From assembly GCA_949825025.1 (NCBI GenBank), contig OX463778.1, positions 6,525,142-6,589,141 of the forward strand: a stretch of DNA of 64,000 nucleotides, in the 5' to 3' direction. The DNA comes from Siphlonurus alternatus. Its lineage: Eukaryota; Arthropoda; Insecta; Ephemeroptera; Siphlonuridae. The notes beneath the pieces were generated by a model. It saw nothing but the letters and a program-made list of their open reading frames with translations. It was not told the origin of the DNA and searched no databases. The position numbers and the translations under genes were made by a program. Numbering within the stretch: position 1 is the first letter of the stretch; each line of letters opens with the position of its first letter. Below are positions 44,546-54,959 of the stretch, in pieces.

Positions 44546-45414
44546 AAGTATATGAAATTATTATAAATAATATATGATATATAGAGCGTGGAAAAAAGTC
44601 ACATTTTTTTTTAGAAAATGCAGCAAAAAGGTGGTTTAAAAGTTTTAAAGGTGCTATTTAAAAGTGTGTTTAAAAGTTTTTTTTTATTTTTACTTCCTTC
44701 CTTTTTTTTTACAATATGAAGAAAAGAGCTGAAACAATGCACTAAATATATGTCAAAAAGTCACAAAAAGTCGTCTTTTGCCAAAATAGTTTCAAAATTC
44801 AAAAAAAATCTAAATATTCTTTTTTTTATATAGGCTCATTTTAATCCACTTACGGAGATCGGTGGACATCCTAAATGACAACAAAATAGTCCTCATAAGC
44901 ACAAAAAGGCAAAATGACTTTTTTTTCCGCGCTCTAATGATATATTATCAAGCCTATTATCAAACGTTTATAAATAGCCTCCATATGATGATATCAGATA
45001 TGATTGTAATTATGCCATCATATTATTTTGTAATTATTAATGCAGTGAAAGATTTTTTGAGAAAAGTGATTTCATAAAATTAATGTAAAACTTTAAAAGC
45101 TATATAATATACCAAATACTTATAGTTTTACTTGAATGAGTGAACTAGTGAAATAAAGGTATCGTGTTTGTTTTTATAATATAAATGCTGCATATCTAGT
45201 GTACCATAAATTGTATAATTATTTTATAAAAATTTTGTTAACTGGAAGAACAAGAAAATTGTTAACAATTTGTGTTGTAAATCTTATTTAAGTAAGATTT
45301 GCCTCTGTTATATATTGGGTTTTGTGCTTCTTTGTAAATTGAAGAACATAATATGAATGAAAATTAAAAAAAAATATTTTTTACTTTCAACTAATATTAT
45401 GGTATCATTTTCAG
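44546..45414. other. Intron 1 of the membrane-protein gene
   Basis: AT-rich; words such as AAAAAGTCACAAAAAGTC recur (44590-44910). No exon is seen. Confidence 0.5.
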
Positions 45415-45480
45415 AAATAAATGGAAATTGTACGAAAAGGGGAAAGAAAATCACTCAAAATCCCCCATCTCTGGCAACAA
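45415..45480 (+). CDS. Type I membrane protein, exon 2
   Basis: Acceptor catttteag-type (ggtatcattttcag) and donor CAA|gtaaga; 66 nt, phase 1-1. It reads K-I-N-G-N-C-T-K-R-G-K-K-I-T-Q-N-P-P-S-L-A-T (22 codons in all), with an NCT glycosylation site and the sixth head Cys. The next exon is 7.3 kb away across the LINE. Exons lying within that interval may have been missed. Confidence 0.65.
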
Positions 45481-45750
45481 GTAAGATTATGAGTACGAAT
45501 TCAAAACCAAGGATATTAAAATATTGTTTTTACATATTTTTTTACAGTGGTTCTATTTTAATAATTTTATGAGTCTGTGTTAGTTCGGCACTCCTAATTT
45601 TTTATTTAAAACATGTTTGAAACTGACTTAATTAATGATTAACGAAATGTATAATAAACCATTTGCGAACTAGTTTATATTACATAATTTTATTTCGTAT
45701 AAATTAGGTAAAGTAAAAAAAAAAAAAAAAACATATGTACGCATAGCATT

Positions 45751-46073
45751 AAAGGTATACAGGCCTCAAATTACAAATTAGACAGACATTAAGTGTTGCT
45801 CAAGTTTATAATTAACATTCGTATTATTTTTACCTGCGCGCGGTGCGTCCGTGCGAAGTCGCGCTGTAAAGAAAGTCCTTGCTGACGTCACAACTCACAG
45901 ATAGCACCGATTAGCATTGAGTTGTGACGTCATCAAGGACTAAATTTTTGACTTTGAACTGCGACTTCGCACAGATGCATCACGCGTGGAAAAAAATGAT
46001 GCGAATATTGATTATACACTCTAAACCCACTTGGTGACTGTCTAATTTGTAATTTGAGGCCTGTATGCCTTTA
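45751..46073. mobile_element. MITE family F6, complete copy at a TTAA site
   Basis: TTAA-AGGTATACAGGCCTCAAAT at the left and ATTTGAGGCCTGTATGCCT-TTAA at the right. Central palindrome TCCTTGCTGACGTCACAACTC / GAGTTGTGACGTCATCAAGGA. The inner parts match 8673-8995. Confidence 0.9.
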
Positions 46074-46565
46074 ATCTTGCGAAATAATGTCTCGTAATAG
46101 ATTTTGTTTTATTGTGATTTTTTTTTTTTTTTTTAGTCTGGCAGCCATTCTTATTTGTTACACAAAACCTTAAATAAAATTTCGTAATTAATGTTACACG
46201 TACAGTATGTACAAAAACATGTGATGTCTTTTACAAACTTTTACCTTGTAATAATTATTTTGTAATATTGATTTTATTTTAAATAAATTGTTTTTATTTA
46301 CGTTTAGCAAACTAAGGTTACTTGTACTCATAAAAGGAAAACAACAGAATTTACTCCTTTGCATAAAGAAATTCTTTTCAATTATAAATTGCAAACTTAT
46401 ATGATCTTTTTATTAATCTGCAGCTATATAGGCTTTTCGAGCATCAACAAAAAAAGCAATCAAGATGGAGATAAATTATAATTTGAAAAGGAATGATTTT
46501 ATATCCCAATTACAAAACTAATTATTGCTTGCATGCGTTGTAAACACGGTCGAATTGTATAATAT

Positions 46566-46722
46566 GTGGTTCCCCAGGCTTTGGTTATCACTTTGGTCCA
46601 TTGATAAAAAGTAGAGGTGTCCGTCCTGAATAAGGTTTTCCACGGTTCCCTCAGTCTCACGTCAGCAAATGCTAGGATGCGTAACAAGCCGTAGCCACCA
46701 TTCTTTCCCTTCCTTATCATTC
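46566..46722 (+). repeat. Dispersed repeat R1, copy d
   Basis: GTGGTTCCCCAGGCTTTGGT through GGTTCCCTCAGTCTCACGTC, AAATGCTAGGATGCGTAACA to CTTTCCCTTCCTTATCA. The LINE begins directly after it. Confidence 0.75.
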
Positions 46723-46786
46723 TTGGCGGGTTGGCCGAGCGTGTCGGACGTGTCTCGTGTGTGTTCCGTGCTGAGTATATAGTAAG

Positions 46787-48001
46787 ATGGGTGTAACTCT
46801 ACAAGTGTGGCGCGCCAGAATAGGCTCGTTTTTTGGCCATTTTATTCGTCGCAAGAGTTCTACGACTGCTGGAATACATTCATCGAGCACATCATCTCAT
46901 GGACCATCTTGTGATAAAGGTTTTCAATATGTTAAGCTTCCCTTTTGTATTATGCTAATTGTTGCTTTACTGCTTATGAGTGGTGTTGAGACTAATCCTG
47001 GCCCTGATCCCTCACTAGCTGATATTCTGACTTGTATGCAGGATACTAAGTCAGTATTACAACAAAACATAACTGACAGTAAGGCTGAAACGTTGAGTGC
47101 AATTAGTGATCTTAATGCAAAATTGACAGATGTTGATAACAATGTTCGTTCGCTCCAATCAGATTTAAAAGACGCTCAAGTACAGATTGATCAGCTTGCT
47201 GATTGTAATAAACAATTAACTGATAGAGGTGAATTACTTGAAGAAAAATCGAGGAAGAAGAATGTTATTATTTATGGTTTAGCTGCAACATGTGATAATG
47301 AGAATGTCACTGAAACTGTAATAAAATTTTTCTCTGAGAAACTGAGTGTTGCGATTGGACATTCCGACATAGAAAATGTATATAGATTAGGTAAAAAGAA
47401 GTCTGATCGACCAATTTTGATTGAGTTTGCTAGGTTTAATACTAAGCAAGAAATCTTTAAAAATGTTAAAAAACTGAAAGGATCAAATGTGTCTATTGGT
47501 AATGACTTAACTCCTCAGGGTCAATTTAAAAAACGTATGCTGGTTAAGGCTGCTAAACAAGCAAGAGATAGAAAACTAAAAGTTGTTATTAGAGACACGC
47601 ATATCGTTGTTAATGGTCGCATTTTTCAGTATGAGGACGTGATTCGGCATGGCTGGGGTGATGATATTCTACAGTCAGTGGCAGACACCGAGATGATGAA
47701 TGTTGATGATGCGTCCCAGCCTGCTCGCAAGCGCCTGCATTCTGACCTTAGCCCAGATGGAGAAGAGGAGGAGTCGGACAAGAGAGTAACGCAACCAACG
47801 ATGCCTGAGGTCAGTGTACAACCGCTCTCGAAAATGCAGCCGCCGCCTCCAAGGCCGCCTGCTGCTGTTATTGATACTACTGAGAGTTTGACTGGACATG
47901 ATAATATTGACAAGCCGGGAAACTCCCAGAACCCCTCTTGCACCAGCAGCAAGGGGGGGAATCGGCGAGACAGGGCCAACTCAAAGAACAGAAAAACTTA
48001 G
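46787..48001 (+). CDS. LINE ORF1 protein with N-terminal 2A-like motif
   Basis: 404 residues. Residues about 50-65 form a hydrophobic stretch (LPFCIMLIVALLLMSG) running straight into VETNPGP (to residue 73). A Leu/Ile-spaced coiled-coil region (about 85-155) follows, then an RRM-like fold starting KKNVIIYGLAATCDNENVTE with VYRLGKKKSDRPILIEFA, then a C-terminal domain and an acidic/Pro-rich tail with a basic RKR. The coiled coil, RRM and C-terminal domain are the plan of L1-like ORF1 nucleic-acid chaperones. Starting ATG is in context gtaagATGG; it is the only ATG before the 2A region. ORF2 starts 38 nt after the stop. Confidence 0.85.
   Translation: MGVTLQVWRARIGSFFGHFIRRKSSTTAGIHSSSTSSHGPSCDKGFQYVKLPFCIMLIVALLLMSGVETNPGPDPSLADILTCMQDTKSVLQQNITDSKAETLSAISDLNAKLTDVDNNVRSLQSDLKDAQVQIDQLADCNKQLTDRGELLEEKSRKKNVIIYGLAATCDNENVTETVIKFFSEKLSVAIGHSDIENVYRLGKKKSDRPILIEFARFNTKQEIFKNVKKLKGSNVSIGNDLTPQGQFKKRMLVKAAKQARDRKLKVVIRDTHIVVNGRIFQYEDVIRHGWGDDILQSVADTEMMNVDDASQPARKRLHSDLSPDGEEEESDKRVTQPTMPEVSVQPLSKMQPPPPRPPAAVIDTTESLTGHDNIDKPGNSQNPSCTSSKGGNRRDRANSKNRKT
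46967..47005 (+). other. 2A-like ribosome-skipping motif in LINE ORF1
   Basis: Codons for LLLMSGVETNPGP. The active 2A consensus is D-(V/I)-E-x-N-P-G-P with the break before the last Pro. Here the first Asp is Gly. 2A motifs at the N-terminus of CR1-like and related non-LTR elements are documented in sea urchins and other invertebrates, where some also work as signal sequences. The hydrophobic stretch just upstream fits that pattern. Confidence 0.8.
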
Positions 48002-48039
48002 ACAATAAAAAAAATAATAATGATCCGTGTAATACGTCA

Positions 48040-50955
48040 ATGTTAAGTGTAATGAGAGATAAATTATTAACAAATTATAACAATTTCTACCAAATAAAAA
48101 ACTCTCTGAGTAATAAATTTAAAAAACAATTGAAAATATGTCACATTAATGCCCAGTCTTTAAATGCACATTTAAAAGATGTTAAGGAAATAGTAAATTC
48201 TAATGTATTTGATGTAATTGCAATTTCTGAAACGTGGTTAAGTGATATTGATGATGATAACTTGTACTCAGTTCCAGGTTATAATTTTTACAGAAATGAT
48301 CGAGAGGGTAAAGGAGGAGGGGGAGTTGCTGTATATATCAGAGATAATATTAAAGTTAAAATTTTATCAACTTCTCCACGTAATTATAATAAGGAACCTG
48401 AGTATCTAATTGTTCAATTGTTAATGAAAAATATTAAGATTCTTTTCTCAGTTGTGTATAGACCCCCTAAAACTAGTTTCTTTGGACGTTTTTTAAATGA
48501 TTTGTCTCCTTACGTGCCACTTAATGATCATGTTATTTTGGCAGGCGATGTCAATATTGATTTAAATAAGAAAAACACTCATACTGAAATATTACAGAAT
48601 ATGGTAGCAGATCTGGGCATGAATATATTACCAATTAAAAATACACATAAAACTATTACTAAAAAACTTGTCACTGAAACAACGATTGATATTATTGCTT
48701 TAAATTCACATATTATTTGTTCAATGTATGGTAAAGTCCCGGTATCGGGAATCTCTCACCATGATTTAATCTATACTGTAATGCAGATTAATAAAACTAA
48801 GTATGAACAAAAATATATCACATTCCGTGACTATTCAAAATTTAAATCTGAGGAATTTCTTAACGATGCAGCTAACACAAGGTGGGAGTCTATTGTTGAT
48901 GTTATTAATATAGATGAAAAAGTGCGTAAATTTAATGAATTTATTATTTCTCTTTATGACAAACATGCACCGTTCAAAACTGTTCGTGTCAGTAAACCTA
49001 AAACACCTTGGGTAACTGCAAATATTAAGGAAAAAATTAAATTAAGAGAAAAATGGCGTGCTAAAGCTTGTAAATCAAAAATTCCTACTGATATAATGCA
49101 CTATAAGAAAATAAGAAATCAAGTTAAACAGATGGTGAATTTATCATACAAAAAATTTATAGCTAAAATAATCAATATAAAAAGTAATACAACTGATTTG
49201 TGGAAGAATTTAAGGAGGTGTGGGCTGGTAAAAGCCAAAAATCAAAAGACTAATACTTCACATTCCTTAAATGATTTTAATAATAATTTTATCAGATCTC
49301 CTAAAATTGGTGATGAGGATAAATTTTATTGTGAACAAAAATATGTAAATACTGATCCTTCTTTTTCGGAAAAATTTTATTTCAAAATTGTTACTCCTGA
49401 AGAGATTAAAAAATGTCTCATGTCTATTCGTACTAATTCTAGAGGATCTGATGAAATTTCTCTTAACATGATTAAGCCAATTATTGATATAATATTGCCC
49501 TCATTATACCACATTTATAATTCCTCATTGCAGCGTGGAATTTTTCCTTCTTTATGGAAACAGGCTCTTGTAAAACCTATACCCAAGAAAAATAAACCTG
49601 TGGAAGTAACTGATTTTAGGCCTATAAGTCTACTCTGTTTTTTTGCTAAGGGTTTGGAAAAATTAGTGGCGGCTCAAGTTAATTCTTTTATCAAAGACAA
49701 TAGCATACTTGATTGTAATCAATCTGGCTTTAGAGAAAAACATAGTACAAATACTGCTTTAATTAAAATAACACATGATATAAGAAATGCTATGAATGAG
49801 CGATGTGTTACTGTTTCTGTATTATTAGACTATAGTAAGGCTTTTGATAGTGTCATCCATAGTATACTTCTTAGTAAATTACAGAGTCTTAATTTTTCTA
49901 TATCTGTGCTTGCGTGGTTTGATTCATATTTAAGTGAAAGACAGCAAGCTGTCATCGGACCTGGAGGAAATAAATCTGATTGGTCTCATTTAAAGTGTTC
50001 AGTGCCGCAAGGTAGTGTTCTTGGTCCATTGTTATATTTACTGTACACATTTGATATTGGCAAGGTTATCAGATTTTCTAAGTATCATATGTATGCGGAT
50101 GATCTCCAATTATATATCCATTGCAAGCCTGAAAATGTTAATGAAGCAGTAAACCTGATCAATGAAGATATTGAGGCATTAGTTAATTGGTCAAAAATCC
50201 ATGGATTGGAAATTAATGAAGGTAAGACGCAATGTATTATAGTTGGAGATAGTCACTTGCTTAGTGCAGTTGGTAATGATGTTAATAGGATCAGAGTTAA
50301 AGGAAAAACAATTGAATATGTGGATAAAGTTAAAAATTTGGGTATTATAATGGATAATAAAATGGCGTGGTCTTCTCAAGTTAGCGTAATTTGTAAAAGG
50401 GTTTATGGTGTTCTTCATCACCTCTACAAATTTAGGGCTGGCACGCCAGAAAAGGTTCGAATTTTGTTAGTTAATACTCTTGTGATGCCTGTTTTTGACT
50501 ATTGTGATACTATTCTCTGTGATATGCATGTTGAAGATGTTAAAAGATTACAAGTTATGCAAAATAATGTTATGAGATACATTTTTAATATTAAGGCTCG
50601 TGAGAGTGTTACCCCATATTATAAAAAATTATTATGGCTGAAAATTGAAGAAAGGCATAATTTGCATATGCTTATATTAATTTATAAAATTATTAATAAT
50701 ATATTGCCTTCTTATTTGAGTAATATACTTATGAAATACAGTAGAGTTTGTCAAAGAGTTACTCGCACCCACGCTCTTTTTTTGCAGATGCCAATCTCTA
50801 ATTGTTATAATTTCAAAAATTCTATGGCTGTTAAAGGTGTAAAATTGTGGAACGAATTGCCTTTTGCTATCTGCTCGAGTAAATCTTTGGCTATTTTTAA
50901 AAAGCAAGTTAACAATTATTTGCTGGTAAAGTGTAATTTGAAAGCTAAAATTTAA
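48040..50955 (+). CDS. LINE ORF2: APE endonuclease and reverse transcriptase
   Basis: 971 residues from the ATG at 48040; the open frame extends upstream to 47938 without an ATG, so this start is preferred. Endonuclease motifs: CHINAQSLNAHL (Asn), VIAISETWLSD (Glu), LAGDVNIDL (Asp/Asn), SGISHHDLIY (Ser-His-Asp). Reverse transcriptase: VTDFRPISLL, LLDYSKAFDSV (Asp), SVPQGSVLGPLLYLLY, and HMYADDLQLY with YADD at residue 685, then KNLGIIMDNKMAW. The C-terminal region has the usual 'LWNELPF' block. All catalytic residues I can check are present. Length (about 970) is normal for CR1 ORF2. Confidence 0.95.
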   Translation: MLSVMRDKLLTNYNNFYQIKNSLSNKFKKQLKICHINAQSLNAHLKDVKEIVNSNVFDVIAISETWLSDIDDDNLYSVPGYNFYRNDREGKGGGGVAVYIRDNIKVKILSTSPRNYNKEPEYLIVQLLMKNIKILFSVVYRPPKTSFFGRFLNDLSPYVPLNDHVILAGDVNIDLNKKNTHTEILQNMVADLGMNILPIKNTHKTITKKLVTETTIDIIALNSHIICSMYGKVPVSGISHHDLIYTVMQINKTKYEQKYITFRDYSKFKSEEFLNDAANTRWESIVDVINIDEKVRKFNEFIISLYDKHAPFKTVRVSKPKTPWVTANIKEKIKLREKWRAKACKSKIPTDIMHYKKIRNQVKQMVNLSYKKFIAKIINIKSNTTDLWKNLRRCGLVKAKNQKTNTSHSLNDFNNNFIRSPKIGDEDKFYCEQKYVNTDPSFSEKFYFKIVTPEEIKKCLMSIRTNSRGSDEISLNMIKPIIDIILPSLYHIYNSSLQRGIFPSLWKQALVKPIPKKNKPVEVTDFRPISLLCFFAKGLEKLVAAQVNSFIKDNSILDCNQSGFREKHSTNTALIKITHDIRNAMNERCVTVSVLLDYSKAFDSVIHSILLSKLQSLNFSISVLAWFDSYLSERQQAVIGPGGNKSDWSHLKCSVPQGSVLGPLLYLLYTFDIGKVIRFSKYHMYADDLQLYIHCKPENVNEAVNLINEDIEALVNWSKIHGLEINEGKTQCIIVGDSHLLSAVGNDVNRIRVKGKTIEYVDKVKNLGIIMDNKMAWSSQVSVICKRVYGVLHHLYKFRAGTPEKVRILLVNTLVMPVFDYCDTILCDMHVEDVKRLQVMQNNVMRYIFNIKARESVTPYYKKLLWLKIEERHNLHMLILIYKIINNILPSYLSNILMKYSRVCQRVTRTHALFLQMPISNCYNFKNSMAVKGVKLWNELPFAICSSKSLAIFKKQVNNYLLVKCNLKAKI

Positions 50956-51834
50956 GTATGTATATTGTTTGTTTTGTATATAAGTATATTGTTTGTATGT
51001 ATTTTACTTTTAGTGTTATAATTTAATCACCGCTTATTATATGGTAATGAATATTTTATAAATTAAATTAAGTGTGTTTTATAACTATTTATAGTCTATA
51101 TTATTATCTAAAATTTTCTAGTATATATAATAATGTATTAATATTTTAATATTCATATAGTTCCTGCAGTGTTAATATTTTTGTTTACAAAGTGTTAATT
51201 TATTTAAATAGTGAGTGTATATAGTGAATGAGTGAAAAGTGATAAAGGTGATTAATATTTGTGATATTTACATGAAAAAGATTTTGAAGAAAATATTGCT
51301 GTGTTGTACAATGATATATATACTTTTACACAAGTTTAAATTGTTTATTGTGATTATTTAATTATCTATGTTTTTCTTTCCAGCAAAATCCCATACTGTA
51401 TTTTATTGGCGGTTAGGTGTAAGAGTGGGCTTGCCTAAACCTCGCCGCAATAAAGCAATTTTCTATTCTATTCTATCCCTACACATTGCCCTGCCGCGAG
51501 AGGCCTGGTAAGCTCTTAACGATGTTTCCTTGGAAAAAAAAGAGTCATAGAAACACTGGCACTGTCAAATTTTAATGTTTAATATTAACTGCAATTACCT
51601 GTAAGATAAGTTTAAAAAAATGAAGATAATCAGAGATTGCTATAAAAAAATATATAATAGAAAAAAAGATAGAAAGAAAATAAATAGGTTTCTATATTAT
51701 TACAATGGCCGTACATTTGAAGTTTATTAATTTATTTTTTTTATACTGCTAAAAAATATTGTAACGGATTATTTTAAAGGTGTTTATTTATTTATTAAAT
51801 TATTTAAAACATTATTTACTTATTAAGTTTAGCT

Positions 51835-52326
51835 TGGCTGCGAGAGGTTATCCGTTACTTTTAGGGAATCTTATACTCCATTATTAAATAATTAACAAAC
51901 ATATGGGTTAGACAGAGTTTTATTTATTAAAAGTCAGAATTAAAGCACTACCAAATAATGCCGTGTCGAAGATTCAGATTTGAGGCGCACATAAATTACA
52001 CATAATAGAAAGTCATTATGAACACTGAGAGGAGCGGTGTCCTCATGATGAGCTGCTACTCGATGTAACTAGAGCCCAAGACTCTCGTCGGCGACGGCCG
52101 ATGGTGTCGCTCCTGGTGTCTTGTGTTGCGTCGCACCTAGTGTGTTCCTTGTCGTGTCTCTGTGCTCGTACCCTCTGTGCTCGCACCTTCTGTCCTGTCT
52201 CGCTCTCTGTGTTTCTCGAATTTCATCTCACTGAATTTATAGTGAAATTAACAATGACGTCACATGACGCTTGCTTAATTATGACATTGGGGAAGGAATG
52301 CATCTGCATGTCAGCTGTCAGGTGAC
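51835..52326. mobile_element. Possible solo LTR
   Basis: About 490 nt starting TGGCTGCGAGAGG and ending TCAGGTGACA (TG...CA). Read on the - strand it has a transcript-like middle with AATAAATAAAACTCTG resembling a polyadenylation region. No target duplication or internal retroelement was found, so this is weak. Confidence 0.3.
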
Positions 52327-52772
52327 ATTGAAAACAGTGTGAAAAGATTCACATGTACGAAGCATTCTGTGAATTTAGAGTATGCGCGCAGTGCTGACCA
52401 ATTAACACTTGCAATGAAAGTGGTGGGGGAATCATATGTGAATACTTGCATAAAGGAAGTAGTGGGTGGTATCTTGTGAAACTAAGATGACGAAGATTGT
52501 GGGAGATGCATCATCTTCATGGGAATGTGGTGGGGGTGTTAAGCAATGTGCACGTGCGTGGTCCAGCTGCACAATGATGTGATACATAACATAAACATCA
52601 AAACATGTTTAGGTTACAATATCTCCTCATGGCCTCTTCACTCCATTCAGTACGAAATACGAAATATGCTGCTTGTTAATTTTGTTGCTTTTTCATCAAT
52701 GCATTTATCTTCTTTTTTTGTCAGTTACATTTGTTAACAAATTACTTTAATTTATTTATAATTCAATTTTAG
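52327..52772. other. End of intron 2 of the membrane-protein gene
   Basis: No exon recognised. A 63-codon frame (52546-52737) has no splice support. Confidence 0.4.
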
Positions 52773-52973
52773 TAAAGACACCAATACCTGCAACTTTTCC
52801 CACGATGAAACCAGTTGTGCCTGAGAAATCAGTTCAAAAGTCAACTGAGGGGTCAAATCAAAACTCAATTGAGGAATTACCTCAAACTTCAACTGAGAAT
52901 GCATCTCAAAATTCAATTGAGAACTTAATTCGAACATCAACTGAGAAGCCACTAGTTAAGATACAATTCCCAG
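52773..52973 (+). CDS. Type I membrane protein, stalk exon 3 (first of a tandem pair)
   Basis: Acceptor caattttag; 201 nt, phase 1-1. The product is rich in Ser, Thr, Asn, Gln and Glu: KPVVPEKSVQ, KSTEGSNQNS, TSTENASQNS, TSTEKPLVKIQFP, with repeating S/T-T/I-E units. The only donor that keeps frame with the following exons is the non-canonical CAG|gcaagt (GC-AG intron). Using the GT 4 nt later would give phase 2 and a premature stop. Likely a flexible, O-glycosylated stalk outside the cell. It shares KPVVP near its start and VKI(Q/N)F at its end with exon 4. Confidence 0.7.
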
Positions 52974-53386
52974 GCAAGTATTTTATATATTTAAAATTAG
53001 TTGAACCTAATTAATCTAAAAGTAAACAACATTTATAGTTCTTTTATTCCTTGCAGTCAGTGTATTTGCAATATTAAATTGATTATTATTTTCTCATATG
53101 TTACTTATAAATATAGGTGTGCATGGGAAATGCAACTATGTGCAATATGGTGTTAGTTAATCTGTAGGAGATTTAGAATATAAAATTATAAAATATTGAT
53201 TTCATTTTTCGATTGAAACAAATAAAATTATGAAGACACAAGATGTAATAGTCCCTTGTACCCTATTCTCAAATATGGTGACCTCACTGAGCGAAGTACA
53301 TTTTAATTTATAGATAAGCATTTATCATTTTATTCACTAACTTATTTTTAATAAAACATTTTGTTTTCTTTGCACTTTTATTTTAG

Positions 53387-53536
53387 TAACGACAATAATA
53401 ATACCAACAACATCTTACACAATAAAACCAGTTGTGCCAGCTCAAAATTCAACTGAGATGCCAACCCAAATTTCAAATGAGAAATCAACGCAACTCAATT
53501 CAACTGAAAATTTACCAGTGAAAATAAACTTCACAG
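53387..53536 (+). CDS. Type I membrane protein, stalk exon 4 (second of the pair)
   Basis: Acceptor tattttag; 150 nt, phase 1-1; ends CAG|gcaagt, again a GC donor. Reads TIIIPTTSYTIKPVVPAQNS and then TEMPTQISNEKST...NSTENLPVKINFT with N-glycosylation sites (NST twice). Same phase, same GC donor, similar opening and closing residues as exon 3: an exon duplication. The intron before it is 413 nt. Confidence 0.7.
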
Positions 53537-53796
53537 GCAAGTCTATCATTTATTTTAAAATACGAGTATATTTATTGATAAAAGTAACAACGTATTATGT
53601 TTCTGTCTTATGATTTAATACTTGTAATTTATCCAAGAATTGGAAATTCTGTATTTTATTCAATAAACAAATCAAATCAAATACTTTATGCTATACCAAT
53701 GCCGGAAGACATATTTGTAAATTCTGGTTCATAAACATTATAAAAGATTTGCTTAATTTAAAGTCCACTTCATTTATAGTTAATTATTATTTTTAG

Positions 53797-54038
53797 TGCA
53801 TGCAATCAATGCATTTTCAGTAATAATTTCAATAATTTTTACTTTTAAGGTATTTATAGTGTTTGGTATTTATTATTATGCGCATACAGTATATGAAAAG
53901 TGCAACTCCATACAATTTAAGTTGAGATTTAAACGTCTATATATGAAGAACTTATATACAAATCAATCGGGGGTTGTAAGTAGCGCATCCATTGAATCTA
54001 TCTTTTCTATTTTATTTTTGCTACTTTATTCCAAATAA
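53797..54038 (+). CDS. Alternative terminal exon with a membrane segment
   Basis: Acceptor tatttttag; in phase 1 after a GC-AG exon the first codon is G|TG (Val), then HAINAFSVIISIIFTFKVFI and VFGIYYYAHTVY, a plausible membrane span, followed by a basic stretch (KLRFKRLYMKN) and a stop at 54036-54038. It would end the protein early with a different membrane segment and tail from that encoded at 56208. Supported by phase and topology only; it could be a relic exon. Confidence 0.45.
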
Positions 54039-54431
54039 AATTAATTATAATATTTCAAATGTAAACTGGCTAACATTTTTAAATATTAATTTCAAACATT
54101 TCTTTCTGAAAAGTATTAATAAAAATTATTGCTGACGGATCATTAAAGTTGTAATAAATGGAGTATATATTATTTAAATTCATAAGAAAAAAGAAAACAA
54201 ATTGGTTCCTCAAACCACAGGCATTAAATTTTTTTTTATTATAAAAACAGCTCCAGTATAATATCTTATCTTGGATAAGTTAAACATTGATAAATCGTAA
54301 TAATAAAAACTTATCAAAATGAAAACCAGGCTCCAGTTTCGTAGAATGGAGAGAACAGTGATGATGCAATGAGCATGATATGCAATACAGGCAAGACTGT
54401 TTCTCAGAATTATATTATGCTGTTAGTACTG

Positions 54432-54750
54432 TACCCAAGGACTATATACAAGAGGACGGCCTAACTTTTTTGCCGCCAATGCGCCACCATTTCCTTAACC
54501 CAGTGACGTCACGACGTTGAATTTTCTAGCGCATTTGATTGGCCTAGAGTCAGCTACAAAGATCACCACGGTCAAAGATGCCGCTATATTAGCCATCTGT
54601 CAAGCTGTCAAATCTTTGACTTCCTCAAAGAAACCGCCCGAGCACGTGGCTCATTTAGCCGACTTCCCCGAAGGTTGGCGAGAATTGTCGAGTATCGAGG
54701 TTCTTCAATAAGTTGTCATAGGCCGTCCTCCCAGCATATAGTCCTCGGTT
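54432..54750. mobile_element. MITE with AAGGACTATATACAAGAGGACGGCCTA ends
   Basis: AGGACTATATACAAGAGGAC at the left and GTCCTCCCAGCATATAGTCCT at the right; the inside is non-repetitive GC-richer sequence with a 64-codon frame of no known type. Confidence 0.65.
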
Positions 54751-54959
54751 AGTACCTATAGGTGGATGATATAAAGTAATATAATTATACTGCCAATATA
54801 TGATGAGCTGATTCCCTCACTTGTTTGACAACAACTTAAAGTGAAAGTAATTTTAAGTTTTTCTTATGTCTAATATAGAAACCACAGTAATACAATTGAT
54901 TATGAGGAAATAAATTTTTCGTGCAAATGATATTCATATATTCATATTGAATGCTACTT

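Larger units (their letters stand above)
46728..51478 (+). mobile_element. Full-length CR1-like LINE with two intact ORFs
   Basis: A short 5' UTR (GGCGGGTTGGCCGAGCGTGT...) leads to ORF1 (46787-48001) and ORF2 (ATG 48040 to 50955), without a stop or frameshift. The 3' UTR is about 520 nt and ends in CCTCGCCGCAATAAAGCAAT and TTTTCTATTCTATTCTATCC, i.e. a short tandem-repeat terminus rather than poly(A), as is typical of CR1/L2-type elements. The YADD form of the RT catalytic box and APE-type endonuclease also fit. It lies sense in intron 2 of the membrane-protein gene. Intact reading frames suggest recent activity. Confidence 0.9.

Noticed and set aside
44150..45480. Calling the Cys-rich head a TNF-receptor repeat
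   Set aside because: Cys spacing is only vaguely similar (CCC instead of CC-x2-C) and there is just one unit; the evidence is too thin.
53060..53100. Possible relic membrane exon after ccttgcag (VSVFAILN then stop)
   Set aside because: Too short, and the similarity to 53797 is not convincing.
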